From an uncultured Clostridium sp. (lineage in GTDB: Bacteria > Bacillota > Clostridia > Lachnospirales > Lachnospiraceae), in assembly GCA_900551135.1 (NCBI GenBank), contig URUX01000018.1, forward strand, positions 1-21,849: DNA of 21,849 bases. The letters run 5' to 3'. Position numbers and translations under genes: made by a program. This document shows positions 6,962 to 14,426 of the stretch, piece after piece (positions within the stretch are counted from its first letter, which is position 1; each line of letters starts with the position of its first letter). Below the pieces are notes generated by a model. The model searched no databases. It was not told the DNA's origin and saw nothing but the letters and a program-made list of their open reading frames with translations.

Positions 6962-7759
6962 TTACATCTCACTCTCTACATCTTTTAAAAACTGCTTCCA
7001 TGCTTCCTCATGATCCACAAAGTATTTTGGACACGCTTTTCCATTAATATCGTAATGGCGGATAATGTCTTTTTGTGGATTTAATTCCAGTTCCCTGCAT
7101 AACCATGCTGTCAGCTTTACCATAGAATCATAGGTTGCCGGTTCATATTTTCCGGTTTCATCAGGATGGCAGCTTTCAATAGCAATGGTATCGCTGTTGC
7201 GGTTGTTGGACGCGTATGCCATCTCACTGACCGGAATGGCCTGAATCACTTCACCGTCCAGTCCTACGATAAAATGGGCGCTGGCCGATGTGCCGTTATC
7301 CTTCTGGTCCGCTAAACTGTCAAAATAATCCCGGTTCTGCCTGGCTGTCGATCCAGGGTTTGCTACATAATGAATTACGATTCCATTGACTTCTTTTAAA
7401 CTGACTGCAGGCCTGGAATAAATATTTTTCCGGATAAAATCCTGCTCCACCCAGGACGGCGCTTCGACAGCTTTTAGATCGATTCCCTTTCCTGCCTTGG
7501 GCTTTCCCCATAAAAACCATCCAATCCCCACTCCGATTCCCATAAAAAGAAGCAGTACAATCAGCCAAATCATCGTCAGAACTGCCAGACTTCCTCCCTC
7601 TGAACGTCTGGAGGATTTCTTTTTCGTTCTTCGTTTACTTCTGTCTTCGTCCCATTCCAATTCTCTCCTGCTGTCTCTTACGAAATTTCTTTCCGTATCT
7701 CTCGTTTTCTCTCGTCTGCCATCTCTCCTGACTTCCTGCCTTGTCACCTGCTGCCGCAT
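6962..7759 (-). CDS. Membrane-anchored N-acetylmuramoyl-L-alanine amidase (Amidase_2 / PGRP fold)
   Basis: This 265-residue enzyme should cut the bond between N-acetylmuramic acid and the stem peptide of peptidoglycan. Residues 1-56 form an unusually Arg/Lys/Glu-rich cytoplasmic tail (about half charged). A transmembrane segment follows at about 57-84, then a short linker and the amidase domain from about 100. The zinc ligands of the family are visible as His130 (GIVIHYVAN), His235 (IIRHYDING) and Cys243 (GKACPKYF), with the catalytic-helper Lys241. Their spacing matches T7 lysozyme at a constant offset of 113 residues, so the site looks intact. AAAGGGGGAG precedes the ATG, and a promoter with -10 TAAACT and -35 TTGACT lies about 20-50 nt upstream. 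It heads the minus-strand envelope run. Confidence 0.92.
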   Translation of the reverse strand: MRQQVTRQEVRRDGRREKTRDTERNFVRDSRRELEWDEDRSKRRTKKKSSRRSEGGSLAVLTMIWLIVLLLFMGIGVGIGWFLWGKPKAGKGIDLKAVEAPSWVEQDFIRKNIYSRPAVSLKEVNGIVIHYVANPGSTARQNRDYFDSLADQKDNGTSASAHFIVGLDGEVIQAIPVSEMAYASNNRNSDTIAIESCHPDETGKYEPATYDSMVKLTAWLCRELELNPQKDIIRHYDINGKACPKYFVDHEEAWKQFLKDVESEM

Positions 7760-7781
7760 CTTGTCACTCCCCCTTTACTTC

Positions 7782-7810
7782 AGTTTAAAGCACACCCTAA
7801 TTGAAGTCAA
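7782..7810 (-). promoter_or_regulatory. Sigma-A promoter of the amidase-headed operon
   Basis: On the minus strand, TTGACT (7805-7810) and TAAACT (7782-7787) are separated by exactly 17 nt, close to the TTGACA/TATAAT consensus. The -10 ends 22 nt before the amidase ATG, leaving a short leader that includes the ribosome binding site. It faces away from the PurF-like operon, so the intergenic region is divergent. Confidence 0.75.
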
Positions 7811-7872
7811 ATTAAGTTTTCCTTACTTTATTCTTGCAACGCATTAACTTTCTAATTTTTGTTATCTATCTC

Positions 7873-7887
7873 ATTAGAAATTCTAAT
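7873..7887. promoter_or_regulatory. Perfect inverted repeat, possible operator between the divergent operons
   Basis: ATTAGAA-A-TTCTAAT is a perfect 7-bp inverted repeat around a single base. It lies about 63-77 nt upstream of the likely amidase -35 and just upstream of the PurF-like promoter. The size and symmetry fit a dimeric repressor site, but it could be chance in AT-rich DNA, and no regulator gene is adjacent. Confidence 0.35.
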
Positions 7888-7899
7888 AAATATTTTGTA

Positions 7900-7929
7900 T
7901 TGAAAATTACTGGTAATATATGTTACACT
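7900..7929 (+). promoter_or_regulatory. Likely promoter of the PurF-like/threonine aldolase operon
   Basis: A -35-like TTGAAA (7900-7905) lies 18 nt before a -10-like TACACT (7924-7929). An alternative is the extended -10 TGGTAATAT (7911-7919) without a good -35. Either would start transcription about 35-45 nt before the ATG. A second inverted repeat, ACACTT-AA-AAGTGT (7925-7938), covers the expected start point and could be an operator. No purine riboswitch core was found in the leader. Confidence 0.45.
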
Positions 7930-7971
7930 TAAAAGTGTTTTGTTTTTTAATAACGAAAGGAGCTTATTGCA

Positions 7972-9387
7972 ATGGGCGGAATCTTTGGTGTTGTATCGAA
8001 ATCAAGTTGTGTCATGGATTTGTTCTTTGGCACGGACTATCATTCTCACCTGGGAACTCGTAGAGGCGGTATGGCTGTATATGGTCCCGATGGTTTCCAA
8101 CGTTCAATTCACAATATCGAAAACTCTCCATTCCGTACAAAGTTTGAACGGGATGTAGACGAACTGGAGGGCAATCTGGGCATCGGATCTATCTCCGATA
8201 CAGATCCTCAGCCTCTTTTAATCCAGTCCCACCTGGGCAGCTATGCCATCGCTACCGTTGGTAAGATTAACAATGAAGAAGAACTGGTCCGCAAAGCTTA
8301 CGATAATGGTCATATTCACTTTTTAGAAATGAGCGGCGGACGCATTAACAGCAGTGAATTGGTGGCTTCCATTATTAATCAGCGGGAAAGCCTGGTGGAA
8401 GGACTTCTTTATGCTCAGGAAATCATTGACGGTTCCATGAGCATCCTGATTCTGGCTCCGGAAGGCATTTATGCATCCAGAGACCGGTTGGGGCGCACCT
8501 CTCTCAGCATTGGAAAAAAGGACGACGGTTTCTGCGTTTCTTTTGAAAGTTTTGCCTATATCAATTTGGGATACACTGATTATTCAGAATTGGGACCTGG
8601 TGAAATCGTCTTAATTACCCCGGAACATATCCAGTGTTTAAGCAAACCCCGTCAGGAAATGAAAATCTGTTCCTTCCTCTGGGTTTATTACGGCTATCCT
8701 ACCTCTACCTATGAGGGAATCAATGTGGAGCAGATGAGGTATAATTGCGGACGGCTGCTGGCCCAGAGAGACCGGGATGATTCAGTACGGCCTGACAGCG
8801 TTGCCGGCGTTCCGGATTCCGGTATTGCCCACGCCATTGGATACGCCAATGAGTCCGGTATTCCGTTTTCCAGACCTTTTATTAAATACACCCCTACCTG
8901 GCCTCGATCCTTTATGCCTCAGAATCAGAGGCAGAGAAATCTGATTGCCAAAATGAAACTGATTCCAGTAGACGCTTTAATTCGAAACCGCAGCCTGCTT
9001 CTGATTGACGATTCCATTGTCCGCGGTACCCAGCTCAGCGAAACTACTGAATTTTTATACCAGAGCGGTGCAAAAGAAGTTCATATTCGTCCCGCCTGTC
9101 CGCCGCTGCTCTTTGGCTGCAAATACCTAAACTTCTCCCGTTCCAATTCGGAACTGGATTTAATTACCAGAAGAATCATTCGGGAGCGGGAAGGCGACAA
9201 TGTGTCTCCTGAACTTCTGGCTGACTATGCAAATCCGGACAGCGAAAATTATGCCGCCATGGTAGAGGAAATTCGCAAACGGTTAAACTTTACCACCCTG
9301 CGTTTCCACAGACTTGACGACCTGGTAAAATCCATTGGATTGTCCCCCTGTAAGCTTTGCACCTATTGCTGGAGCGGAAAAGAATAG
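7972..9387 (+). CDS. PurF-like phosphoribosyltransferase lacking the glutaminase nucleophile
   Basis: The 471-residue product is full-length against amidophosphoribosyltransferase, which makes 5-phosphoribosylamine from PRPP and glutamine. The phosphoribosyltransferase half is well kept: VPDSGIAHAIGYANESGIPF (280-299), MPQNQRQRN (315-323) and the PRPP loop LLLIDDSIVRGTQ (342-354). The four Fe-S ligands known from the Bacillus enzyme are matched by Cys233, Cys383, Cys460 and Cys463. The N-terminal half is degenerate where glutamine is handled. It starts MGGIFGV instead of MCGI.GV, the Arg of the RYST motif is Ser73, the oxyanion-hole Asn of HNG is Val96, and the Asp of SDTE is Ser127. It may use free ammonia, receive ammonia from a partner, or have a non-catalytic role. 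AAAGGAG lies 9 nt before the ATG. It is followed after 9 nt by the aldolase gene. Confidence 0.88.
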   Translation: MGGIFGVVSKSSCVMDLFFGTDYHSHLGTRRGGMAVYGPDGFQRSIHNIENSPFRTKFERDVDELEGNLGIGSISDTDPQPLLIQSHLGSYAIATVGKINNEEELVRKAYDNGHIHFLEMSGGRINSSELVASIINQRESLVEGLLYAQEIIDGSMSILILAPEGIYASRDRLGRTSLSIGKKDDGFCVSFESFAYINLGYTDYSELGPGEIVLITPEHIQCLSKPRQEMKICSFLWVYYGYPTSTYEGINVEQMRYNCGRLLAQRDRDDSVRPDSVAGVPDSGIAHAIGYANESGIPFSRPFIKYTPTWPRSFMPQNQRQRNLIAKMKLIPVDALIRNRSLLLIDDSIVRGTQLSETTEFLYQSGAKEVHIRPACPPLLFGCKYLNFSRSNSELDLITRRIIREREGDNVSPELLADYANPDSENYAAMVEEIRKRLNFTTLRFHRLDDLVKSIGLSPCKLCTYCWSGKE

Positions 9388-9396
9388 AGGTTTATT

Positions 9397-10422
9397 ATGT
9401 ACAGTTTTAATAATGATTACAGCGAGGGCGCTCATCCCCGCATTTTGGAAGCCATTACAAAGGCAAATTTAGAGCAAAATAACGGCTATAGTCTGGACGT
9501 CCATACGGCTCACGCCATTGAACTCATTCACAACGAAATCCAGAATCATACTGCAGATATCCACATTATCCCAGGAGGAACCCAGACCAACCTTCTGGTA
9601 ATCGGTTCTTCCTTACGGCCCCATCAGGCGGTCATTGCAGCAGAAACCGGACATATTAACGTCCATGAGACAGGAGCCATTGAAGCCACTGGTCACAAAG
9701 TCCTGGCTATGGCATCCAGCGACGGCAAACTGACCCCACAGCTGGTTAAACAAGCTTTGGACGCTCACACAGATGAGCATATGGTTCAGCCAAAAATGGT
9801 ATACATTTCTAATACTACTGAAATCGGCACACAGTATACCCTGGAGGAATTGACGGCTTTATCCCGGTTCTGCAAAGAACACGGACTTTATCTGTTTATG
9901 GACGGCGCCCGCATGGGTTCTGCCCTTACCAGTCCTGCTAACGATTTAACTCTGGCCCATATTGCCAGCTTAACAGATGTGTTCTATATCGGCGGTACGA
10001 AAAACGGGGCTCTGTGCGGTGAGGCTCTCGTTATTATGAATCCTGTTTTAAAAGAGGATTTCCGCTTCTGCATTAAACAGAGAGGAGCCATGTTTGCCAA
10101 GGGCTTTTTACTGGGAATCCAATTTGAAACCCTGTTTACTGACAGCTTATTCTATCAGCTGGCCTCCCATGCCAACAAGATGGCGGCTATTCTTCGTCAG
10201 GGCATTGCAGAATGTGGATACCCGTTTGATTCGGATTCTGTCAGCAACCAGCTGTTCCCCATTCTTCCTGACTCTCTGATTGAAGAACTGGCAAAGGAGT
10301 TCCTGTTTTCTGTACAGAAAAAGGCTGATGACTCCCACTCTGTCATCCGTCTGGTAACCTCCTGGGCCACCAGAGAAGAAGAGACCCATCGCTTTGTCAG
10401 ACTGTTAAAACATCTGTCTTAA
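9397..10422 (+). CDS. ltaE: Low-specificity L-threonine aldolase family PLP enzyme
   Basis: The 341-residue product is a fold-type I PLP enzyme of the beta-eliminating lyase/threonine aldolase family, which splits threonine (or allo-threonine) into glycine and acetaldehyde. The PLP-binding lysine is Lys202 in YIGGTKNGALCGEA. His86 in AETGHINVHETGA fits the residue that stacks on the PLP ring, and Asp169 in MDGARMGSAL fits the PLP-nitrogen contact. Length is normal. AGAGG precedes the ATG, and the 9-nt gap to the PurF-like gene shows an operon. A shared terminator lies 28 nt downstream. Glycine would serve as substrate for the purine step after PurF, so the pairing may be metabolic. The symbol is tentative because D/L specificity cannot be read from sequence. 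Confidence 0.88.
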   Translation: MYSFNNDYSEGAHPRILEAITKANLEQNNGYSLDVHTAHAIELIHNEIQNHTADIHIIPGGTQTNLLVIGSSLRPHQAVIAAETGHINVHETGAIEATGHKVLAMASSDGKLTPQLVKQALDAHTDEHMVQPKMVYISNTTEIGTQYTLEELTALSRFCKEHGLYLFMDGARMGSALTSPANDLTLAHIASLTDVFYIGGTKNGALCGEALVIMNPVLKEDFRFCIKQRGAMFAKGFLLGIQFETLFTDSLFYQLASHANKMAAILRQGIAECGYPFDSDSVSNQLFPILPDSLIEELAKEFLFSVQKKADDSHSVIRLVTSWATREEETHRFVRLLKHLS

Positions 10423-10449
10423 TCCATAATCGAAAACCATACCATGCAA

Positions 10450-10492
10450 AAAACCGGCGCAGCATGAGATTTTCTCACATTGCACCGGTTTT
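10450..10492. terminator. Bidirectional terminator between convergent operons
   Basis: AAAACCGGCGCA (10450-10461) and TGCACCGGTTTT (10481-10492) pair at 11 of 12 positions, with an inner TGAGA/TCTCA helix. A-rich and T-rich flanks on both sides allow it to stop the PurF-like/aldolase operon on the plus strand and the seven-gene envelope operon on the minus strand. Confidence 0.85.
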
Positions 10493-10496
10493 CCGT

Positions 10497-10766
10497 TTAA
10501 CTCATTCTTCCCTCTGTCAGGGCTTTTGCCAGTTCATAATTTTTCTTGTGGACAAATATCTCATACTCGTAGGGGTCACGATCACCCACGCTGCCAAACT
10601 GGCTGCGCACCGTACCGCCTCCATATCTGCCTGACCATTTCGTGCTCCGGTTATGTACCTTCCAGATGTAATCCAGACCATTAGCAGACAGAAGATCTCG
10701 AATACGGGCGCTCTCTGCCACGTTTCTTCCCCTGTACACCAGGCTGCGGTTCCAAAACACAATCAT
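10497..10766 (-). CDS. Small DUF2007-like protein
   Basis: The start is the ATG at 10766, which overlaps the stop of the dihydrouridine synthase gene (ATGA); the longer frame from 10784 would include the GGGGGAAG ribosome binding site. The 89-residue cytoplasmic product (MIVFWNRSLVYRGRNVAESA, then RIRDLLSANGLDYIWKV and a C-terminal YEIFVHKKNYELAKALTEG) has the beta-alpha-beta arrangement of DUF2007-type putative signal-transducing proteins. There a helix recording 'which of several copies' precedes a final strand-helix pair. The middle is Gly/Ser/Arg-rich. It is the last gene of the operon, 5 nt from the terminator stem. Function is unknown. Confidence 0.7.
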   Translation of the reverse strand: MIVFWNRSLVYRGRNVAESARIRDLLSANGLDYIWKVHNRSTKWSGRYGGGTVRSQFGSVGDRDPYEYEIFVHKKNYELAKALTEGRMS

Positions 10767-11731
10767 AGTTCTTCCCCCTTCCACTCTGCTTCTTCAAAAA
10801 GGGCTGCCGTATAAGATTTATATTCATCCAGTTTTTCCGTCTTTTTAATCTTCTTTTTCAGCTTTTCTCCGCCTTCAAATAAGCTGTCCATATAAGCCCA
10901 CAACTCTTTCATTTTAAAAAGTACGTTTCTGTCGCCAGACATAATCTCTTCATATCCTGCCACAACCTCGCTGTGAAAATCAATAAACCGTTTTCTGCTG
11001 TCTGGCTTTTTTGTTCCCTCCTGTGCTGCCCTCAGTCCTTCCGTCAGACCCGGATTGGCAATCAGTCCTCTTCCCAGCATGATGGATTCTGTCTCTGGAA
11101 ATTTCTGGCAAATTTTTAAAAATTCAGCCTTTCCAAAGACATTGCCATTATAACAGACCGGACATCTGCTCCTGGCCTGTCCACAGGCAAAACCTGACAG
11201 TCTGACCGGATGCTTATAGTAATCTTCCCTGACTCTTGGGTGAATAATCAGTTCCTTTAGGGGGTATCGGTTGAACATCTCCATAAGTTCTTCAAATTCC
11301 TCTTCTTCATATATCCCAAGTCTCGTCTTAACTGAAATCTGCAAAGAGGTTTTTGAAAAGACATCTTCGAAAAACCGGTCCAGTTTATCCGGTTCCCGTA
11401 AAAATCCGGCTCCACGTCCCTTGGATACCACAGTACCGGAAGGACATCCCAGATTCAGGTTGATTTCCCTGTACCCCAGTTCTCCCAGTTTCTCTGCACA
11501 CAACAGAAAATCTGCGGCACAGTTGGTTAAAATCTGCGGAACTACGTTCATTCCCTGGTTGTGTTCCGGAAGAACATCGTTTAATTCCCTTGATTTTAAT
11601 GTGTGGTTCTGGTTTGGCACAATAAATGAGGTGATATATTTATCCATGGGAGAAAAATACCGGTGATAGGCATTGCGGTATACATATCCGGTAATTCCCT
11701 CCATAGGTGCCATATAAAATTTTACCGGCAT
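10763..11731 (-). CDS. dus: tRNA-dihydrouridine synthase
   Basis: The 322-residue flavoenzyme reduces specific uridines of tRNA to dihydrouridine with NAD(P)H. The family start MAPMEGITGYVYRNAYHR binds FMN, and the catalytic Cys96 lies in INLNLGCPSGTVVSKGRGAG. The FMN phosphate region IMLGRGLIANPGL is present near residues 215-227. A C-terminal helical part (about 245-322) with KMKELWAYM and many lysines contacts tRNA. Its stop and the next start overlap (ATGA), and its own ATG overlaps the stop of the protease gene (TAATG), so translation is coupled on both sides. A tRNA-modifying enzyme in a wall-hydrolysis operon looks incidental to the operon's role. Which uridine it modifies cannot be told. 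Confidence 0.95.
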   Translation of the reverse strand: MPVKFYMAPMEGITGYVYRNAYHRYFSPMDKYITSFIVPNQNHTLKSRELNDVLPEHNQGMNVVPQILTNCAADFLLCAEKLGELGYREINLNLGCPSGTVVSKGRGAGFLREPDKLDRFFEDVFSKTSLQISVKTRLGIYEEEEFEELMEMFNRYPLKELIIHPRVREDYYKHPVRLSGFACGQARSRCPVCYNGNVFGKAEFLKICQKFPETESIMLGRGLIANPGLTEGLRAAQEGTKKPDSRKRFIDFHSEVVAGYEEIMSGDRNVLFKMKELWAYMDSLFEGGEKLKKKIKKTEKLDEYKSYTAALFEEAEWKGEEL

Positions 11732-13197
11732 TACTCTTCAGCCTCCCGGCTTTCTTCTGCTTCCCGACTTTCCTCTGCCAGACGTTCCTTTACTGTTTCT
11801 GCACCTTCTTCCAGCACATCAATGGCTGCCTGAAGCTGGTTATCCTTTTCATGTTCTACAACCAGACGTTTGATTAACTCTTCATTAGGCTCCACCATCA
11901 CATCCGGCTCTACCCCTTTTCCGTGAATATCTTTGCCGCTCGGGGTATAATAATGCTCTGTGGTAAGCTTTACAGCGGAACCATCTGCCAGAGGGAATAC
12001 GGACTGGACGATACCTTTTCCAAAACTGGTGGTTCCTACAATCTCAGCAGTTCCATAATCCTTTAACGCGCCTGCGAAAATCTCAGAAGCGCTGGCGGAA
12101 GATTCGTTAACCAGCAGTACAATGGGAATGTCCAGACTCTTTCCGTCACTGCAGCTAAAACTGTCTCCTTTTTCTTCCTTGTCCGCTGTATAAAGCAGCA
12201 AAGTCTTTCCCTGATTTCCTTTCCTTCCATACGGATCCTGATAAGTGGAAATGTCGTCCTCCAGCACATAGTCTAACATGGCCAGAGCCGTCTGCATCAC
12301 TCCGCCAGGATTGTTCCGGAGATCGATAATCAGCTTGTTCATACCCTGGTTCTTCATGCTCTCAATGGCTTCTGAAAACTGCTTTTCTGTAATCAGATCA
12401 AACTGGCTGACCGCCAGATAACCAATCTCATCATCCAGCATTTCGTATTCAACAGTTGGAACTTCTATTTTTCTTCTGATGATTTCAAGGGTTACGTAAT
12501 CTTCTATGGATGGGCGGTATACCTCGATTTCGACCTTGCTGCCTTCCGTCCCTTTAATATGGCTGTTTACCAGAACATCCAGATCCATGCCGTAGACTTC
12601 TTCTCCATCTACCTTGTATAACTGATCTCCTGCTTCCATGCCTGCCTCTGCACTGGGCGTATTGTCGTAAACCTTCATAATGGAAATCAGGCCTGTCAGG
12701 CGATTCTGGCTGACCAATGCCCCAATGCCGCTGTATTCGCCTTCCGTTTCCTCCATCAGTTCGCTTAATTCTTCCGGAGTATAATAGGTACTGTAAGGAT
12801 CTTCCAGTCCCACTAACATTCCCAGATAAATGGTATCTTCTATTTTTTGATAATCTTTCTCAAACAGAAACTCATCCTCTATCAGGGACTGCATCATCTT
12901 CATCTTATAGGTAATCTGCTGATAGTCCAGATCCTCTTTCTTTTCTTCGCTTTCTCCCTCTGCTGATGCCTGATTGCTGATCGGTGCTCCGTTTGACGTC
13001 TGCTGCTCCAATTCATATCCTGGCCCTTTAGGCTTTTGAGCCTTTTTTATAATTCCATTTCCAAACAGGAAAATTCCTGCCGAAAGTCCTACTACCAGCA
13101 ATCCGGCAAATGCGGTCACTAATGCGCCTGCCAATGCGCCTTTCCAAAATTTATTATCTTTATCCACTGCTGTTCTCCTATCTCTGTCCTGTTCCAT
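11731..13197 (-). CDS. ctpA: C-terminal processing protease (S41 family, CtpA-like)
   Basis: The 488-residue product has a cytoplasmic start, a transmembrane segment at about residues 20-46, a PDZ domain at about 150-235 (GIGALVSQN and GMEAGDQLYKVDGEEVYGMD) and an S41 protease domain at about 255-435. By alignment to the E. coli Prc motif the catalytic dyad is Ser369 (in NESSASASEIFAGALKDYG) and Lys394 (in TSFGKGIVQ). Length is normal. The end carries an imperfect repeat of AEESRE. It lies 4 nt after the M23 peptidase gene. In Pseudomonas, a CtpA protease is known to degrade M23 wall hydrolases, so control of the neighbouring hydrolase is a reasonable inference. The ATG has GGATGG, a weak site, upstream. 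Confidence 0.94.
   Translation of the reverse strand: MEQDRDRRTAVDKDNKFWKGALAGALVTAFAGLLVVGLSAGIFLFGNGIIKKAQKPKGPGYELEQQTSNGAPISNQASAEGESEEKKEDLDYQQITYKMKMMQSLIEDEFLFEKDYQKIEDTIYLGMLVGLEDPYSTYYTPEELSELMEETEGEYSGIGALVSQNRLTGLISIMKVYDNTPSAEAGMEAGDQLYKVDGEEVYGMDLDVLVNSHIKGTEGSKVEIEVYRPSIEDYVTLEIIRRKIEVPTVEYEMLDDEIGYLAVSQFDLITEKQFSEAIESMKNQGMNKLIIDLRNNPGGVMQTALAMLDYVLEDDISTYQDPYGRKGNQGKTLLLYTADKEEKGDSFSCSDGKSLDIPIVLLVNESSASASEIFAGALKDYGTAEIVGTTSFGKGIVQSVFPLADGSAVKLTTEHYYTPSGKDIHGKGVEPDVMVEPNEELIKRLVVEHEKDNQLQAAIDVLEEGAETVKERLAEESREAEESREAEE
11734..11778 (-). repeat. 18-nt tandem repeat in the 3' end of the protease gene
   Basis: The last 15 codons form two and a half imperfect copies of an 18-nt unit coding AEESRE (residues 474-488). 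It lies outside the protease core and may vary in copy number. It is probably neutral. Confidence 0.7.
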
Positions 13198-13201
13198 CCT
13201 T

Positions 13202-14413
13202 CTATGGACTTACATACTTACTGGGGTTTACATAACTCCCACTGCTTCGAATCTCAAAATGAAGATGGGGTCCTGTTGAATATCCTGTTGAGCCTACTTT
13301 TGCAATCACATCTCCCTGACTGACCTTATCCCCCACACTAACCAAGCGGGAAGAACAGTGCATATATACGGTAGAAACGCCGCCGCCATGACTGATCATC
13401 ACATAATTTCCTGCCGAAGCGCTGTAAGCAGATATGGTTACCGTTCCCGAAGCTGCCGCTAAAATATTGCTGCCTGTGGACGCTCCAATATCGATTCCTT
13501 TATGATTGGAAGATGCCCCTTCTGTTGGTGAACTCCGTCCTCCAAATCCTGAGGTAATCCGGCTGCTGGAAGGACAGGGCCATATAAATTTAATATCCCC
13601 AAGGCTGGCTGTCTTATACGTCTGCCCGGCAGCTTCCGCTTTCTTTCTGGCTTCCTCTTCCTGACGCCTGATTTCCGCTTCAATCTGCTTAATCTTGGCT
13701 TCCTGGGCTGCCAGATCTTTTTCATATTCATTAATCTGATTTTCCGCAGATGCAATTCTGTTTTCGTAATTTTTCAGTTCCTGCTGCTTTCCTGCTAACA
13801 GCGTCTCTACAGATGCGTGCTTGGCCTCTGCCTGTTTTTCCAATGCCAAAAGCTGGGTGTGTTCTTCTTCTAAAACTGCTTCCTTTTCCGCAATCTGATT
13901 TTTTGTTGCCACATAAGCATCCAGCTGTTTTCTGTCATACCCGGAAATCTGACTGATGTATTCTGCCTTATTAAGCATGTCAGAAAAACTCTTGGCCTCC
14001 AGAAGCATATCAATATAATTGGTATCTCCTTTTTCATACATATACTGAATCCTCAGCTTCATGGCCTCATACTGCTGTTCTTCCGTCTGCCTGGCATCCT
14101 CCAGTTCCTGCTGGGTTACTGCAATCTCCCCTTCTTTGGTTCCGATTTGATCCTGCAGTCTGGAGATCTCCTGGGCCGTCTTCTCCAGACTGGCATCCAG
14201 TTCCCTGACATATGCCGCTGTATCTGCCTTCAGGCTTTCCAGACCGGCCAGGGTCTGTTCTGCCTTTTTCTTTTCTTCTTCAATCGAAGCGGCCGCATTT
14301 TTTGCATCTTTTACATCCTGGTTTGTAACTGCCAGGGCTGTCCCAGGCAAAACCAGGCTTATAGCCAAAACGCAGGCCAGAAATTCCCGACCTGCTCTTG
14401 TGTTCTCTCTCAT
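13202..14413 (-). CDS. Coiled-coil M23 (LytM) peptidoglycan peptidase, probable FtsEX partner
   Basis: The 403-residue product has a signal peptide (residues 1-28, ending GTALA), a long coiled coil at about 30-255 rich in Glu, Lys and Gln, and an M23 domain at about 275-400. The zinc ligands are His304 and Asp308 (NHKGIDIG) with His385 (GPHLHFEI); His352 and His383 complete the active site, so unlike EnvC this looks catalytically active. Its arrangement matches proteins such as PcsB, CwlO and EnvC, whose coiled coils are held by FtsX so that FtsE ATP hydrolysis switches wall cutting on at division. The gene follows ftsX after 13 nt. It acts outside the membrane. The direct link to FtsX is inferred from order and layout. 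Confidence 0.92.
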   Translation of the reverse strand: MRENTRAGREFLACVLAISLVLPGTALAVTNQDVKDAKNAAASIEEEKKKAEQTLAGLESLKADTAAYVRELDASLEKTAQEISRLQDQIGTKEGEIAVTQQELEDARQTEEQQYEAMKLRIQYMYEKGDTNYIDMLLEAKSFSDMLNKAEYISQISGYDRKQLDAYVATKNQIAEKEAVLEEEHTQLLALEKQAEAKHASVETLLAGKQQELKNYENRIASAENQINEYEKDLAAQEAKIKQIEAEIRRQEEEARKKAEAAGQTYKTASLGDIKFIWPCPSSSRITSGFGGRSSPTEGASSNHKGIDIGASTGSNILAAASGTVTISAYSASAGNYVMISHGGGVSTVYMHCSSRLVSVGDKVSQGDVIAKVGSTGYSTGPHLHFEIRSSGSYVNPSKYVSP

Positions 14414-14426
14414 ATAATACCCTCAA

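Noticed and set aside
7820..7971. Purine riboswitch upstream of the PurF-like gene
   Set aside because: I looked for the paired TATA/ATA-type core and loop-loop sequences of the purine aptamer and saw none; only short palindromes and promoter-like hexamers are present.
7972..7980. Gly in place of the nucleophile Cys as a sequencing error
   Set aside because: One base (GGC for TGC) would restore Cys, but three other glutamine-site motifs are also changed, so the loss is real.
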